NCBI RefSeq assembly: GCF_041146395.1
Contig: NC_090997.1
Span: 32,777,501 to 32,841,500 of the forward strand
Direction of reading: 5' to 3'
Length of the DNA stretch: 64,000 nucleotides
From: Eulemur rufifrons
Taxonomy: Eukaryota; Chordata; Mammalia; Primates; Lemuridae
The notes under the pieces are model-generated. The model was not told the origin of the DNA. It made no database searches and saw only the letters and a program-made list of their open reading frames with translations. Below are positions 47,337 through 60,233 of the stretch, piece by piece. How positions within the stretch are numbered: position 1 is the first letter of the stretch; the number at the start of each line of letters is the position of its first letter. The position numbers and the translations under genes are program-made.

Positions 47337-47395
47337 AATTTTATTAATGGCCTTTTGCCATTAATAAAATTTTACTCCACTAAGAGGAGTAAAAT
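47337..47395. repeat. Two consecutive hairpins (15-bp and 10-bp stems)
   Basis: AATTTTATTAATGGC (47337-47351) pairs with 47357-47371 across the loop CTTTT. ATTTTACTCC (47369-47378) pairs with GGAGTAAAAT (47386-47395). The two stems overlap by three bases, so they are alternative or stacked structures. Confidence 0.85.
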
Positions 47396-47616
47396 GAAGA
47401 GGAAAAATAATAATCATAAAAAACTCAATCTCAAATGATTCAACAGCTTAGTTTTATATTTGCTTGGCAGTACATACAAAACAACTATACTATGCATTAG
47501 CAAATATATCTTCCATGTCTGTTTAGAATCCTTATTCTGGTATAGTACTATGCAAAGAAAGTCTACATTATTTTAGTGAGACTGTTAAGATAGTTCATTC
47601 ACTAGGAACCATCTTT

Positions 47617-47632
47617 AAGATTTCAGAAAGTC
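47617..47632. repeat. Alu target-site duplication, left copy
   Basis: AAGATTTCAGAAAGTC, identical to 47982-47997. Confidence 0.9.
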
Positions 47633-47633
47633 T

Positions 47634-47981
<348 letters not shown>

Positions 47982-47997
47982 AAGATTTCAGAAAGTC
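47982..47997. repeat. Alu target-site duplication, right copy
   Basis: AAGATTTCAGAAAGTC, identical to 47617-47632. Confidence 0.9.
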
Positions 47998-50553
47998 ACT
48001 TAAAAAATTAGAGAAATAATCAACTTCCTGTTACTCTTCTGATACAAAAAAACAACTGGCAACTTTGAAGTAGTGTTATTAAGCCACCAAAACCTCACAC
48101 CACTCAGGAAAACTTCTTTCCCCAAATGGTAACATTTAGCTAAAATCTTAGAGAGAAACAAGGCAATTCTGATGACGATCTGCGCAGAGATAGGTTTTGC
48201 AGGTCTAAATACCAATGCCCACACAGCTGCCTTCACATACAGCTCCCTGGTCTCCACAGTCCTTGAGCCTGGTTTTAGTTATTCTGGAGTAGAGGAAAGG
48301 CTTCACACATGTGTGATATTTATAGACAGCATCACTACAAAATGGAGTACAGGTTCAAATCAGAATTTTAAGGTCAGGAAAAGCAAGTATCATTTAAATG
48401 AATCACCACTGCCACTTTTAGAAGCTCATAACTTCCTTTAGAAATCTCCACTTAAAAGATGTGCCAATTTTTATTTTGGCAAATCATGAATAAAAACTAA
48501 ATGTACAGTAGTTAAGAAGATTACTCAGTGTGGTGCTATTTTTTAAACATTACTAACTTCACAGCAATACTCAGTTACATTTATCTAGCACACAGTTTAC
48601 AGTGTTTTATTCTCAATAATGGACCTACTATAGTCTATTTTAAGAATTGTATGTTCTAGTTCATATTTGATATTTTATTATGCAGATATAAATGTGAAAT
48701 TTTAAAAATTATATTAAGAAAAAAACACACGAAAGCAATTAGTGATAGATCTAACTTATGTTAAATATTAATTTATCTTACTTAAGTGCATAACTTTGTC
48801 CATGTAGTTGTAGAAATATAATCGTGTACATTTTTGAAGTTAGAGATTTTTGTAAAATAAAAAAATTGCATCCAGATCTTATTCAACTATAAAGAGCACA
48901 CAGTTGATATTATTTTAAAATAGCATTTTAGATTATTACTGTGGAAACATGGGGCACAAGACATAATAAATAATAGGTATTAATTTCAAAACTACCCACA
49001 ATAGCTTACGGAGGTTTGTGTTTGTTGGTTTAAGAATATTTAAGAATGTTGTAATCTTTACAAATTAAAAAAATTCCAATAACTACTTACATAAAGAAAA
49101 TAACCAGAGGTGGAAAATGGAAAATTTAGAGGGCAGTGGGGTGAGGGAGGGGATGTGAAACAACACAGGAGGAGAATCTAAAGGAAGTGAAGGTCAAAGA
49201 ATTAGGAAAAGTTTATCCATTTTGTCAAACTTGTAGTTATTTACCTAGAAAATACGGTTGGGTTCCCTGGGACACAGCTGAGCTATTTGCTCTAAGTGTT
49301 TTCAGTTTACTTATTAAAACAGGCCCCATTCTCAATTCCAGACCCCAGGGCCTAACAGATCTCCCCCACACCATCTCGCATTTCAAGGGCAGCTGACTAA
49401 CTTCTCAAGGCCCAGCATGACTAATTGAGTTTTTTTACTTGATGGCTTTATGTATGAGGGAAACTTAAAGGTGCTTCTACACATCTCTCTCTCTATCCCA
49501 GGTAACAAAATGCCCACCATTTTAAATAGTGGTATGATCACACTGTTTCAGTATCACCTCTTATCAACATCATCATCGGTGGGTATTGAACAGAAAACAG
49601 AAGCTGTAATTTCTACATTAATGAAAATACTACACATTTAGAAAATATTGCATTTTAGAGAACAAAGAATCTCACTTTTCTTTTTAAAGTGTCTTATTTC
49701 TACTACCTTAAGTGAATAAATTACTCATATTAAAAAAAATTTGCTATAAGAAAAATATAGATTTATAAAAAAAGACAAATTAGAAATTAGGTCCTTCATA
49801 GAAATCCACTATAAGATTCTGAGTCTTAAATGGCCTCATATACTTAAGATAGAATTTGTTGCATTTATTACTTTTAAGAAACGTGAGTTATTACATAAAG
49901 CAAAGTTCAACAGAATGAAGACAATATCAAATGTGTAAAATACCCTAATAAGCTAAAATAAGAACAAATAGATTTTTCAAATAAGAGTTAGAGTCAATAT
50001 TAGTTTATTTTAGATACTTCATTAAGTTGAAAACTGTTACTTTATTATTTAAAGACTGAAGCTATAAGAAAATTAAAAAAGGCTTAATGCAAGCAATGTG
50101 AAAGTGAATTAACGCTTCACTTTGGCCTTTACTTTTTTTTCTTTCTAAATAATTTTGATCTCATTAATGGAAATTTTGTGAATGGCTCTAAAAAACACCT
50201 ATTTTGAAACTGCAGACAAACACAAACAGCAAGACAAATCACTTTGTAGAATGATTTCTGAAATATTCTCCTACTGTACTTTAAAAAAAAAACAATAAAA
50301 ATACTACAATATGTTTTCTCACTTCTCTCAGGCATACTTCATCTTATTTTTGATACTGCAAATTCTATAAACACACAGAACACCTCTCCTCCTGCCCTGC
50401 TGAAGCCCTCTAAAAATGTCCAGAGATGGTTTAAAAGTAATTTGATTTATACCACTTTTACCCAAGCTTTATAAAAATGTATCAAAGGGAAAGCAAGGTA
50501 TTCCGTTTTAGCAAACAAGATAATTGCTCCTAAAGTAGCTCCTTGAAGTCCGA
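47998..50553. other. Non-coding DNA downstream of MIR30A
   Basis: AT-rich with no recognisable repeats over 2.5 kb, consistent with conserved or low-repeat intron. Short open frames are chance. Confidence 0.5.
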
Positions 50554-50564
50554 GGCAGTAGGCA

Positions 50565-50586
50565 GCTGCAAACATCCGACTGAAAG
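50565..50586 (-). ncRNA. mature miR-30a-3p
   Basis: Twenty-two bases beginning CTTTCAGTCGGATG and ending TTTGCAGC on the minus strand. Confidence 0.96.
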
Positions 50587-50605
50587 CCCATCTGTGGCTT
50601 CACAG

Positions 50606-50627
50606 CTTCCAGTCGAGGATGTTTACA
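50606..50627 (-). ncRNA. mature miR-30a-5p
   Basis: Twenty-two bases beginning TGTAAACATCCTCG on the minus strand; seed GTAAACA, identical to the conserved form. Confidence 0.97.
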
Positions 50628-50632
50628 GTCGC

Positions 50633-52639
50633 TCACTGTCAACAGTAATATACCTTCGTTAGCTTTCTGTTTGGTTAACCTGAAGAAGGGTCCCCAGCAG
50701 GTGTTTCTAAGATGTACAAGCAACAATTTTGTAAATTATTAAAGCCTCATTCAAACAGAAATATTCTAGAAAATATCTCAAATTCAAAACAAACAAGAAG
50801 CTTCATGGATGTCTATTATTCATCAACCAAGATTCTATAAAATTTCGTGATATACTAAGACAACATATGCAAATGGATTTCATCCATTACTGTTGGCCAC
50901 AGAAACAAATAGGCAAGTGGCCAGGTTACTTAATATGACTCAAACACACATTATGTAATTAAAATCTTTCTTTAAGCAAAATGACCAAACATAGAAGCTT
51001 GATTATCTTAACAGCATAAAGCACATATTTAACATTAAATACTACAATTAGTGAACTTAGACTAAAATGAACATACAAGAGATCTATTTGGAAAGTTATA
51101 CACTCTGACAAAACAAAAAAAAAAAAAAAAAGACTTACAAGCTGCTTTTATCCATCACTTTTGTTCTAAAATCTGTTCCCAGGGAGGACTTGTACAGTCA
51201 GCTGAATTTTTAAAGAGTAAGCAACAATCAGGAGAAAAACAGAAAAGAATAACGAGATATATAACAGGCAAATATCAGTTTGTGGATCAAAGTTTCCCAC
51301 TGGAAAAACACAGAACCTATCACTCGCAACAGAGTGACGCACATTAACTCCAAATTTGAATGTTTTGAATTCCACTCCCATTCTCTTATGAAAATAAATG
51401 AGGAAAACTGAAGGTTAAGCTCTATCAGTCACTACTTTCCTGAAGTAATCCAAAACCATTCTGAGTCTAGTGAAAGATTAAGTTGATACAGAAAAGAGGG
51501 TGTGCCTTTCCCTGAGATTTGTTTTTAGATGAAGTTACCATAGGTTCTTAAATTGCAGAAGTCTTAGTAGTTTGTGATACCAAACCCAAAACAAAAACAA
51601 AATCCACACCAAACAGCATCATGTTTACTGAAACTTACAAATGTGAAGTGCTCCATAAATTACTTTTTCAAAGCAAAGTGTAACTCTATCCCATTAAGGT
51701 TAAGAAAGTTAATCTTTGAGGCAGCAGGTGAAAACAAGTTGAATTATGTTGTGGCCTTTTTCTTTATTAACTAAGGACTTTGAACTATTAAAACTTCCTA
51801 GGGAACCACATTTTCTCAATGGGTCAAGTCACATAGGGGAACAAAGCAAACTTTATCAGCGCTGTGCAATTCTACATTCCAGAAATTCTTAGTACTTGGC
51901 ATTCATATACCACTGCTGACTAGTGCTTGAGTCAATCCACCGAACTCAGCTAAGGCTACCAACCTTGTGAACTTCTCACCAAGACATCCACTTCTTTTAA
52001 GTTCGCTACGAATAGACAGGCAGGGTACTCTAATTAAAACAGATAAATACCAAGCCTTACACCCCGTGAGGACATTGTATATCAGTAACTGTTTACAAAA
52101 AGAAAATATTCTTACTCCCATAAATTTTTCTCAAAGTGACAGATCCCCTACTTGCTGTGGAATCTTAGTACTTTTAAATAACTGTAAAAAAAAAAAAATT
52201 AAAAAAAGAAAAACAGAAAGTTACGACTATTTACTTGATATGTAAGTAGTACTTAGTACGTTTGCTTACATACTAAGCAATCTTAAAAAACAAATAATTC
52301 ACTCAATATGTGGAAGAGATATCAAATCTTAGCTCAACTTTAAAAATCCAGCCTTTAGCTCAGAACATTAAGAATAAACATAAAAAATTCTCCAAACAAA
52401 GCATGAAAGACCGTAAGATCTTAGTTAGAAGAGTTCATAAATAGAAAAGCATTTAACAAGCATCGGCATAGTACTTTATTGCCTGTATGTATGGGCTTGT
52501 TTTTTAGCAAGATAACTAGATGAAAGCTATGTGAATCTATTCCAATAAGATGCCAAACAATTTTGCCAGGTTAAGTGCTATTTAGTTTTTTCCACTATGT
52601 GCTTGTTTTTTGGTGATTGAGCAGTACAGGTCCCACTTG
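50633..52639. other. Non-coding DNA upstream of MIR30A
   Basis: No exon or repeat family recognised; short poly-A runs at 51113-51131 and 52187-52198. A nearby promoter for MIR30A is possible but no CpG-rich or TATA pattern stands out. Confidence 0.45.
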
Positions 52640-52805
52640 GAACAGTGATTCTCCGAGTGAGAGGGTGGCAACAGAATGACCAGGACAGCTGCTTCTAACC
52701 CCTCACACTTGGACTGCCTTGGCCCCATCCACTCTGCAATTTTTATTCAGTAGATGGGAAGGTCGCTGGGTATATGAATTTTGCAAAAGCTATCAAATGA
52801 TTTTG
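52640..52805 (+). mobile_element. MER5-like hAT fragment, diverged
   Basis: 'cagtgattctccgag' at 52642 followed by 'ccttggccccatccactctgcaatttttattcagtagatgggaagg' resembles the order of MER5A/B (non-autonomous hAT-Charlie). Much of the rest is decayed. Confidence 0.55.
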
Positions 52806-54369
52806 CTATACCTTCCTGGCAGAGAACTACTTATTTAGAAGGATTGAACTAAATTAAGTTTGCTTAAGACTAAAAAATCATCCCACAACCTGATAAATGT
52901 AACCAGTAAATCCATTAAAAAAAAATCATAAATTAAAACAATTATGGCATAATAAGATACAACTGTGTTCAATGCATTACACCCTGATTTTTTTATATAA
53001 TCCTGGAAATGCCCATAGAAAATGACTTATCTAGTTCAAAACCATAAGAATCCTGGCTGCTTTAGCCCATTAGACAAAGTCCCTAAAAGTCTTCTCACCC
53101 AAAAGTACAGCTCTGGCTGTCTGTACCCTGGACAGGTTTTATAATCTTCCCCATATCAGGTTTTTTTTTTTTTTAACTATTTGAATTATTAATTCCTTCT
53201 GGTGGTGGAGAGTTTAGGAGCAGCTCCAGATAAAGTTTAAAACTTTTTCTTGGCTACCCTAAACTTCAATCTTGAACCTTCTCAAATCAAATTTATAATC
53301 ATGTATTTTCTCTAGGCTATGCATAACTAAAAATACCTTAAAATATTATAGCCCCCCAAGTTCCCCCATCTTCCCTCCATTTACCTACCCAATTCTCTGA
53401 ATTTTAAAATATCAGCATCTTTAAATTGAATGGTGAGATTTTGGCACTTAGCAGGTGGTGAAAGTTTCCACTGCTAGCTCACTCCATCTATCCATCTCTC
53501 CATCCATCCATTCATCCTCACTCCTCTTTGGCCATAGAAATGCAATAGTTCATGTAGGGGTGACCCTGCCCACTTAAAAAACTAGAGATGCTTTTCCCTT
53601 CTTTCTCCTCCCATGTCCATCTAACCTCCACGCCCTCTGGCTTTTGAGTGTTTGCACTGGCACTCTAGGAATGTACATGTTCCGTGTCAACAGAGCCCAG
53701 AGCCCAGGCTCTGCATCCTTCCACCCTCTATCTCTCTGAGGGCCTAGGGTCCTGCGTAGCGGCATTAATAGTATTGGCATTCAGCCCCTGTCCTGTTACT
53801 TTAGAAAACACATTCAAAAACAAGAAACACAAGTGGTCTCCGCCTCCTTTTGTAGACGCATACATAGAACTAATCTGAAATGGAAGTAACCTAAATGTAT
53901 AAACAAAATTCTCCCCTCTTAAAATTAATCTTCACTTTCTCTGATTCATTATTTTATACTTGGTAGTTAACACTCTTTTTAGCCTAATTCAAGGACTTCT
54001 AATTTTCATTATATTTCTTGCTGATGACAATAATGACAACTCTTCCCTTGCTTTTCTTTGTAATTAATATAAATACAGACCTACTCGCTCCTTTCATAAT
54101 GAAAATGAAAGAAAACTGTAGGAATTTACTAGGAACAATTTCCCATGGATTATGCAAACATGCAAGATTAAGAAATTCAAATTCTAGAAAGAAAAGCATT
54201 ATCTTGGACAGTATAGAGCTCATGGCTATTAAGAGTAAAATCTCTTCTACTCTAGAAATGAATATAAGTATTTTTGTTCAATTAGCATTCTCTAATAAAA
54301 TGACAGTGAAAAATAAATTGAGAATTAAGCTAAAGTATATATATTCAAGTTTATAGCCTTAATTTTGAC
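52806..54369. other. Non-coding DNA with ATCC microsatellite
   Basis: The only named feature is a short TCCA/ATCC tract (53484-53519). No exon is supported; the 112-codon frame at 54018-54356 has no recognised domain. Confidence 0.45.
53484..53519. repeat. (ATCC)n microsatellite, imperfect
   Basis: CCATCTATCCATCTCTCCAT-type units. Confidence 0.8.
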
Positions 54370-54510
54370 ACAACCTCAACTAAGTATTTGTTGTATGCCA
54401 GACAATGGTACAATCTCATTTCATCCCCACTATAAGTAGATAAAGCATCTATAATCATCATCATCACATAAACCAGGACACCAGGTTTGGAGGGGTGAAA
54501 TCACATTCAC
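54370..54510 (-). mobile_element. MIR/L2-type fragment, minus strand
   Basis: 'aagtatttgttgtatgccagacaatggtac' and 'catttcatccccactataagtagataaagc' follow the antisense order of these old repeats. MIR is preferred. Confidence 0.5.
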
Positions 54511-55964
54511 CATTCACTTTTCTACTCTGATTCGTTGTTTATTGTAAGCTTTTCTGAATCAGGCAGGGGAGAGCATGAATAAGTAGGAGATAGTTCAATA
54601 AAAATTATGTTTTCATTGTAAATTGGACATAAAAAGTTAGCAAATGAAAAAACTTATGAGTAGAATCAAATATCCAGATTCTTTGGTGATCAAAGCATTC
54701 ATTCAGTCACTCATTCATTCATCTTATATACATACATTTCCCAAACGTCCTTTTAAGGTAATACTGATTGACTGTCAAAGCCAGGGTTCCCCAGACAGGA
54801 GCTCTCAAAGCTTATCAGAGACCTTTTTTGTTGCTGTCACTATACTTTCTCTCTCCCAACCCCCGTGTACAGGAAGCCCCTCCTCTCCTGCTTTGCCTGG
54901 CATTCTCACTAGGGAGGGGGATTCCAGAGGGTCAGGGCATCCCATCCTCCAGGCTAATAAGGGACTTTCCATCCCACTCCTCCCATCCCAGCTCCTTCCC
55001 TTCCCTTAGGCACCTACTCAGCAATTCCTGGGCACCCTCCCTCAGACACCTGCTGGCTCAGCTCTTCCCTTTTCTGGGGCTCCTGCTCCCTTGGACTCCT
55101 TTCACAAAGAAATACCCTCCCAGGTCCGTTGAAATAGAACTTATTTCTAAAGGGACATTAGGTGAATTTATGATGAATTTCATTATAATAATTGTATAGC
55201 AGAATTCAGAATTAAAAGAACTTTTTAAAAAAATCAAAGCTATTAAATTCCCCGAACAATAAAAATTGAACGTGATTTAGAGTAATGAGAAATTATTTCA
55301 GAGGAAAACGATTTGATAATAGAAACTACATTTTAAAATAATTGTTTTTTTTGTTTATAAATGTCACAATTGAAAAAACCCATTTCTAATTTAGGTCAAC
55401 TGTACATAGTTAATATGTCTATCAATATTTTAAGCAGGTTAAGTGATTTTGGTGTGTTTAAGAAAGATCAGAAAGTAATCTGCTACTTCATTATTTTAAA
55501 TTTTAGAAAGCATTTCTAAAGCCAAGGTTTGTTTAGAGTCTTTTATTAATCATTCTGTATAAAACGATAATAATCACCATAAAAAACAGCCAGATTTCTG
55601 ACACACTTAGAAACTGACCCATTCTGAAATTATGTAATCATTAGAACAAGTTTACAAAGCTAAGCAATGACAAACAACATTAGATACTCCATCAAGTTAA
55701 AGTCAAGAAAAAAAAAACTTTATCTACGATATAATTACCATATTAAAAATTTCTGATTTTTTTCTACTTTTCTGTATTTTATAAATTTTCTTTAATGTGA
55801 ATACTTTAATACAAATATGTAGAAACAAATGACCCATTTCAGACATAAGAAATAATATCTTTCATATCTCAAGAGTAATGTAGACAGTACCTAGACATTT
55901 CTTATGAACAGTTCTCTATGTAGGTAAATCTTTGGAAGGGGAGAAGACTGCATAAACCTCTTCC
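54511..55964. other. Non-coding DNA with a GC-richer block
   Basis: A C/T-rich, CpG-poor block (about 54780-55130) stands out from AT-rich surroundings. It contains a 143-codon frame (54768-55199) rich in Ser, Leu and Pro without a recognised domain. No splice structure was found to support coding. Confidence 0.4.
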
Positions 55965-56065
55965 TTGAAGGCCACGATTCTGTCCCGAGCACTGTTGTAT
56001 TTACTGGAGTATCCCATAATGTGCCTTGCATACAGTACATGCTCAGTAAACACTGGCTGAATTTT
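55965..56065 (+). mobile_element. L2 LINE 3' end fragment
   Basis: 'attctgtcccgagcactgttgtatt' then 'gtgccttgcatacagtacatgctcagtaaacactggctgaat' is the L2 terminus pattern. Confidence 0.7.
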
Positions 56066-56569
56066 TAAGATGCAGATGAGGAGATTCTTAAAAGCTAAAT
56101 AATTTATAATTATTCAGCATCTTTCTTTTGAAAATTTAAAATCTCATAGCTTTTTAAAAGTGCATTTTTCTTCCCTTTAAAAAGTGATGAAACAGAAACA
56201 AAAGTTAATAATTGGTCCAAGTTTAGAACCAGAGCCATACTACGAAGATGTGGTTCCCCATCCTGTGGTCTATGAGAACTCTTTTGAGACCAGCCGATGC
56301 TTCTGCCAAGGTGGGAAGACATCTCAGAGTGCTAGGCTGTTCTGATAGATGACTGGCAGGTACAGGCTTCTTACCCTAAATGAGCCTGTTTTCTCCGTGA
56401 ATGGAAACTAGATACCTATACCTCACAGAGCGTTTGACAAGTGACTGAGGTATGTACAAGAAAGTACCATATACACATTAGTTATTTTTCCTTATGATTA
56501 CCTTCTGATTATGAACATGCTAGGGCAGATTAAACAGAACAATGTCTACTAAGGGAAATGAACTACTAA

Positions 56570-56705
56570 AATGTTATTTGGCCTTTTAAACTAGTTACAT
56601 GATTTCATTTGACCTCACTGGACATCTATTTCTTCAACTATAATAAGAGGGTTAATCAGATTCTCTCAAAAATCCTTTCAGCTATAAAATCCCATGACTC
56701 TAATT
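56570..56705 (+). mobile_element. MIR3-like SINE fragment
   Basis: 'ggacatctatttcttcaactataataagagggttaatcag' and 'aaaatcctttcagctataaaatcccatgactc' match the MIR3-type tail order. Confidence 0.6.
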
Positions 56706-59644
56706 CCTTTATAGCTTGAATTTATGAGGTAGAGTGGGAATTGGAGCGAGGGAGGGTTGGAAGAACTTTTTAAAAAATTAAACATAACAAATCATGGAAA
56801 CAGATTTCGTTTAACCAGTGTGATTTTTCTTAATACAAAGAACTACCAATTACCCTGAATTCATTCAACATCACTTCCCACACCCACACATTTTTAAAAA
56901 TAGGACCACAAAATAGTTTGAGAGTATATTTACAGACACAGTAGTCAGTAGACAGCTTATAAAACTTTCTACAGAAGAACTTAATTGTCTGGAATACTGT
57001 TCAGCATGGAAAGCAGCAAAAGAAAAGAGGTTCATACACTTTATACCTATGGCAAACAGTGACATAACATACAGAATATTGGGACAAAAATTCTTATTCA
57101 GAGTCTAATCTTTAAATCAGTTTGCAATACCTCTCTAACATTCCGTAAGAGAATGGGCAACTTAACTTGAAATAAGCTCTCTTCACCTCAAAATCAAAGA
57201 TACCTTCAGCAGAGTTTTATTGCAATTTAATATTTGACTTAAACTATTTTGGGCTATCAGCAGCTCAGCTGCTCACATAAAAATATTCTAGATTTTCAAC
57301 AAAATAATTGTAAACTCCTAAGATAAAAACAACACTTCAAAGAATAGTTATTAAAAAACTCATGATTGCCTTCTACTGTATTAATTAATATGTTCTCACA
57401 GCAGGTTTGTGCTAAATTTGAACCACTGGGGATGACTAATGATGGAAATACAGTGTGACCGGGCCTAATCTCATTTGCAAAGGTAAGCATTAAAAGTGGA
57501 GGTAAAAAAGTTCAGGTCAACCAAACAGGGCAGGAACAGAAGTAATAGCAAGAAACCACCAACTCCTATTTCACTCCTCTTGCCTCCAGGGAGGAAAGAG
57601 AGTCTGAGAAAGCATGGGATGATTTCCACTAGCTTCTAGGCTCAGGTTGCATTTCTGCCTAAGTCTGGAAAACCTTGGTGTGGTGGCAATCTGGGATGCA
57701 CAAATGAGGAAAACAATGGAGGAAAACAAAACTTTCTGATTACAGAAGAAGATGGACAAGTGGGAAAAATGTATAAATGAAAAAAGAACAAATAAGATAG
57801 AAGAGCTCCCTTTCCCCCTTTCTAGTTCCTAATTTATTAGTGATTCCTCAAATGTTTGAACAGCATGTTATTGCCATGCATCGATCAAGAAAAAAATCTT
57901 TAGTTAATTTTGTTTCACAGATGGTGATCTAACCAAACCTGTAAGATCATGCGTCTCTACCTAAGAAATGAACAAATATTTTAAAATAAATTTCTTCAAA
58001 TCAATAATTTTACCATTTAAATTAACTCAACATTTTGTTATTCAAACTGAGTGTTTTTCCTAAATGCTAATGAATAATCTACCTTTTCTACAGAGAGCTG
58101 GATAAAAAGAGAGCATTCGGGGGACAATAAAATTATCAGAATGTTTAAGAGTAAGATTGACCATATATCTTTGATTTTCTGGAAGGCTTATAATTTCAAT
58201 TATTCTGTCCCAATATAATCATAACTCAATAGAAAATACTTTCAGACCTGTGATATGACCAAGAAAAGTCATTACAGATGATTTAAGCAGCATCCAAAAA
58301 ATTCTAAATTCACAAAAGAATTCTTATTCTAAACTTAGCTTTATGTTCCATGGAATAAAAATGCCACACTTTCATTTTACCTAAATTATCTCAAGAAAAG
58401 AAGACTTATATGTAAGAAGAATACTTTACACTCACTTTAAAAAAAAAATCTAACTGATGAAATGAACTATCCTAATTTAGAGTCTTTGCAATATTAATTT
58501 TAAAAAATTACCACACTGGTTAGGATTCTAAAGCATGCAAGTCCTTAGCTTTTCTTTTTATTTTTTCTTTCTCTCTAAAGCTATTCTTAAAATTGCCTCT
58601 GGTATTTTCTAAATGTGCTCAGAAGTCCTAGGGCTCTGGCAGTTTTTTAACTAATAAAATAAACATAGCAATCCAGTACCTGCAGTTCTGCTAACAGTAT
58701 TGTTTGTATTATAAGCCCTGTCCGCAAAGGCTACAGAGAAAAATAACCAGTATAAACAAACATTACTTAGATACCAGTGGCATCTTAAAGCAGCACACCC
58801 AACTCTCAAAATGCAAAAGGAAGAAATTTTCCACTCCCACGATGCCACGCACAACTCCCTGGTGAAGCACATATCAGGCAAAAGAGAGTGACATTGCCTC
58901 TGTTACTGTGAAGTTGGGGAGGAGGTGTGGGTGTGAAGCAAATCAGTAATTGTCTCCCTTTACTTTTTTACCATCTTTTTCCCCCTCAATATATCGCTTC
59001 TTTTCCATGATGTCTTTCTCCTTTCTCCATAGTTCCTACTTTTAGCTTCTTCCATCCAATTCCAACAGAATTTGTCCTTGAATTCTGTTGCTTAACATCA
59101 ATCTCTAAATTTCATACAACACACATACATAAACACTACTGGATAATATTTCCAAAGGAATACAAAAAGGGCAAGGAGGGAGATAAAGTTAAGGCTGGGG
59201 AAAAAAATCCTCCACAGTTTTTGCAATGCCCAAGCTTCCAGCTGAGAGAGATGTTAAACCCTCCAGGGGCAAAAAAAAAAAAAAGCCTGAGTCAGCCAAG
59301 AAATGCTAGGAGGAGGTAAGACATAAAGGTTCACAGCAACATAAAGATATGAGGATCACATGAGCCAGTACGGCCACCTCACCAGCTGAACAGGCAGCTG
59401 AAACCCGAGGAGTGTCTCCTCTCTCTAAGTTTGCCCTTTGCTTGTAAAGCCCAAAGACTTAAAATTGAGGAAGGAGGACATGTTGCTCTTTCAGACTGGG
59501 CCCAGCTGGTCCTTTCTGAGTAGACTCGTCTTTCCAAAACTCTTGCACATCTTTCTGTTGCTTCTTAGCACTACTGTTAAGTTATCCACTCTGCCTATAC
59601 TTATCAGTCTTCTCCTATTTAGGGATCAACCACAAAATAAAACT
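56706..59644. other. Non-coding DNA, no gene supported
   Basis: No repeat is recognised for nearly 3 kb. On the minus strand at 59382-59381 a GT follows CAGCTG (CTG|GTGAGG), a possible splice donor of a host exon extending to the right. The evidence is weak. Confidence 0.4.
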
Positions 59645-59770
59645 CTTCTGTTAGTTTTCTCAGTTGGAAAATGAAGATAATTGTAACTACAGAATTAAGA
59701 GGATTAAATAAGCTAATACTCATAAAGAGGACATGAAACATGTCCCAGTGTTTGGAACATGAAAGTATAA
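59645..59770 (+). mobile_element. MIR SINE fragment
   Basis: 'gttttctcagttggaaaatgaagataattgtaactac' and 'gaggattaaataagctaatactcataaag' in MIR order. Confidence 0.65.
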
Positions 59771-60170
59771 CAATTTGTTAAATACAATGAAAACAAACCA
59801 TCTTTCAATACATATATACAGATTCAAATGACAATAAGCACTTTACAATAGCAAAAGAGACTTCAAACAGAAAAGAACAGCAAATGTATTGACTTTGTCA
59901 CTGTATCATCCATCAGTCCAGTAGAATTACCAAGGGTTGACAAAGATTTCCTAAGGAAGCAGGCTTTATCTAAAGCTTCTGTATATAGTCAATTCTGGTC
60001 CTGAAACACTAATTATTAAGGAAGAAATACATCTGTTTATCTGCTGAAACCACATCTTACAAAATGGAAGTGCAAGAGTTTCCCTTCACTATAGGACATC
60101 CTGTATCCCACTACTGGCAATTGCAGTCATTTGCATTCTTTTAAGTATTATTTAGAAAACATTATTTAAA

Positions 60171-60233
60171 ATGTTCCACTGTATATTCTAAAAAAAAGGA
60201 TAGATTTAAGATGTTCCACTGTATATTCTAAAA
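60171..60233. repeat. 40-bp tandem duplication (1.6 copies)
   Basis: ATGTTCCACTGTATATTCTA at 60171-60190 recurs at 60211-60230, both followed by AAA. Confidence 0.9.

Larger units (their letters stand above)
50562..50632 (-). ncRNA. MIR30A: microRNA precursor mir-30a
   Basis: The 71-base minus-strand sequence matches the human mir-30a hairpin as I know it. The 5p product (50627-50606) starts TGTAAACATCCTCGACTGG with seed GTAAACA. The 3p product (50586-50565) starts CTTTCAGTCGGATG. The apical loop region is CTGTGAAGCCACAGATGG. The flanks keep the known pri-miR-30a lower stem: TGTTGACAGTGAGCG on the 5' side (50649-50635 read in reverse) and CTACTGCC on the 3' side (50561-50554). miR-30a represses targets in differentiation, autophagy and epithelial-mesenchymal control. 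MIR30C2 follows 25.8 kb downstream on the same strand; in human both are in LINC00472. Confidence 0.98.

Noticed and set aside
54768..55199. 143-codon plus-strand frame
   Set aside because: Low-complexity Ser/Leu/Pro composition, no domain, no splice signals; treated as chance in a GC-richer block.
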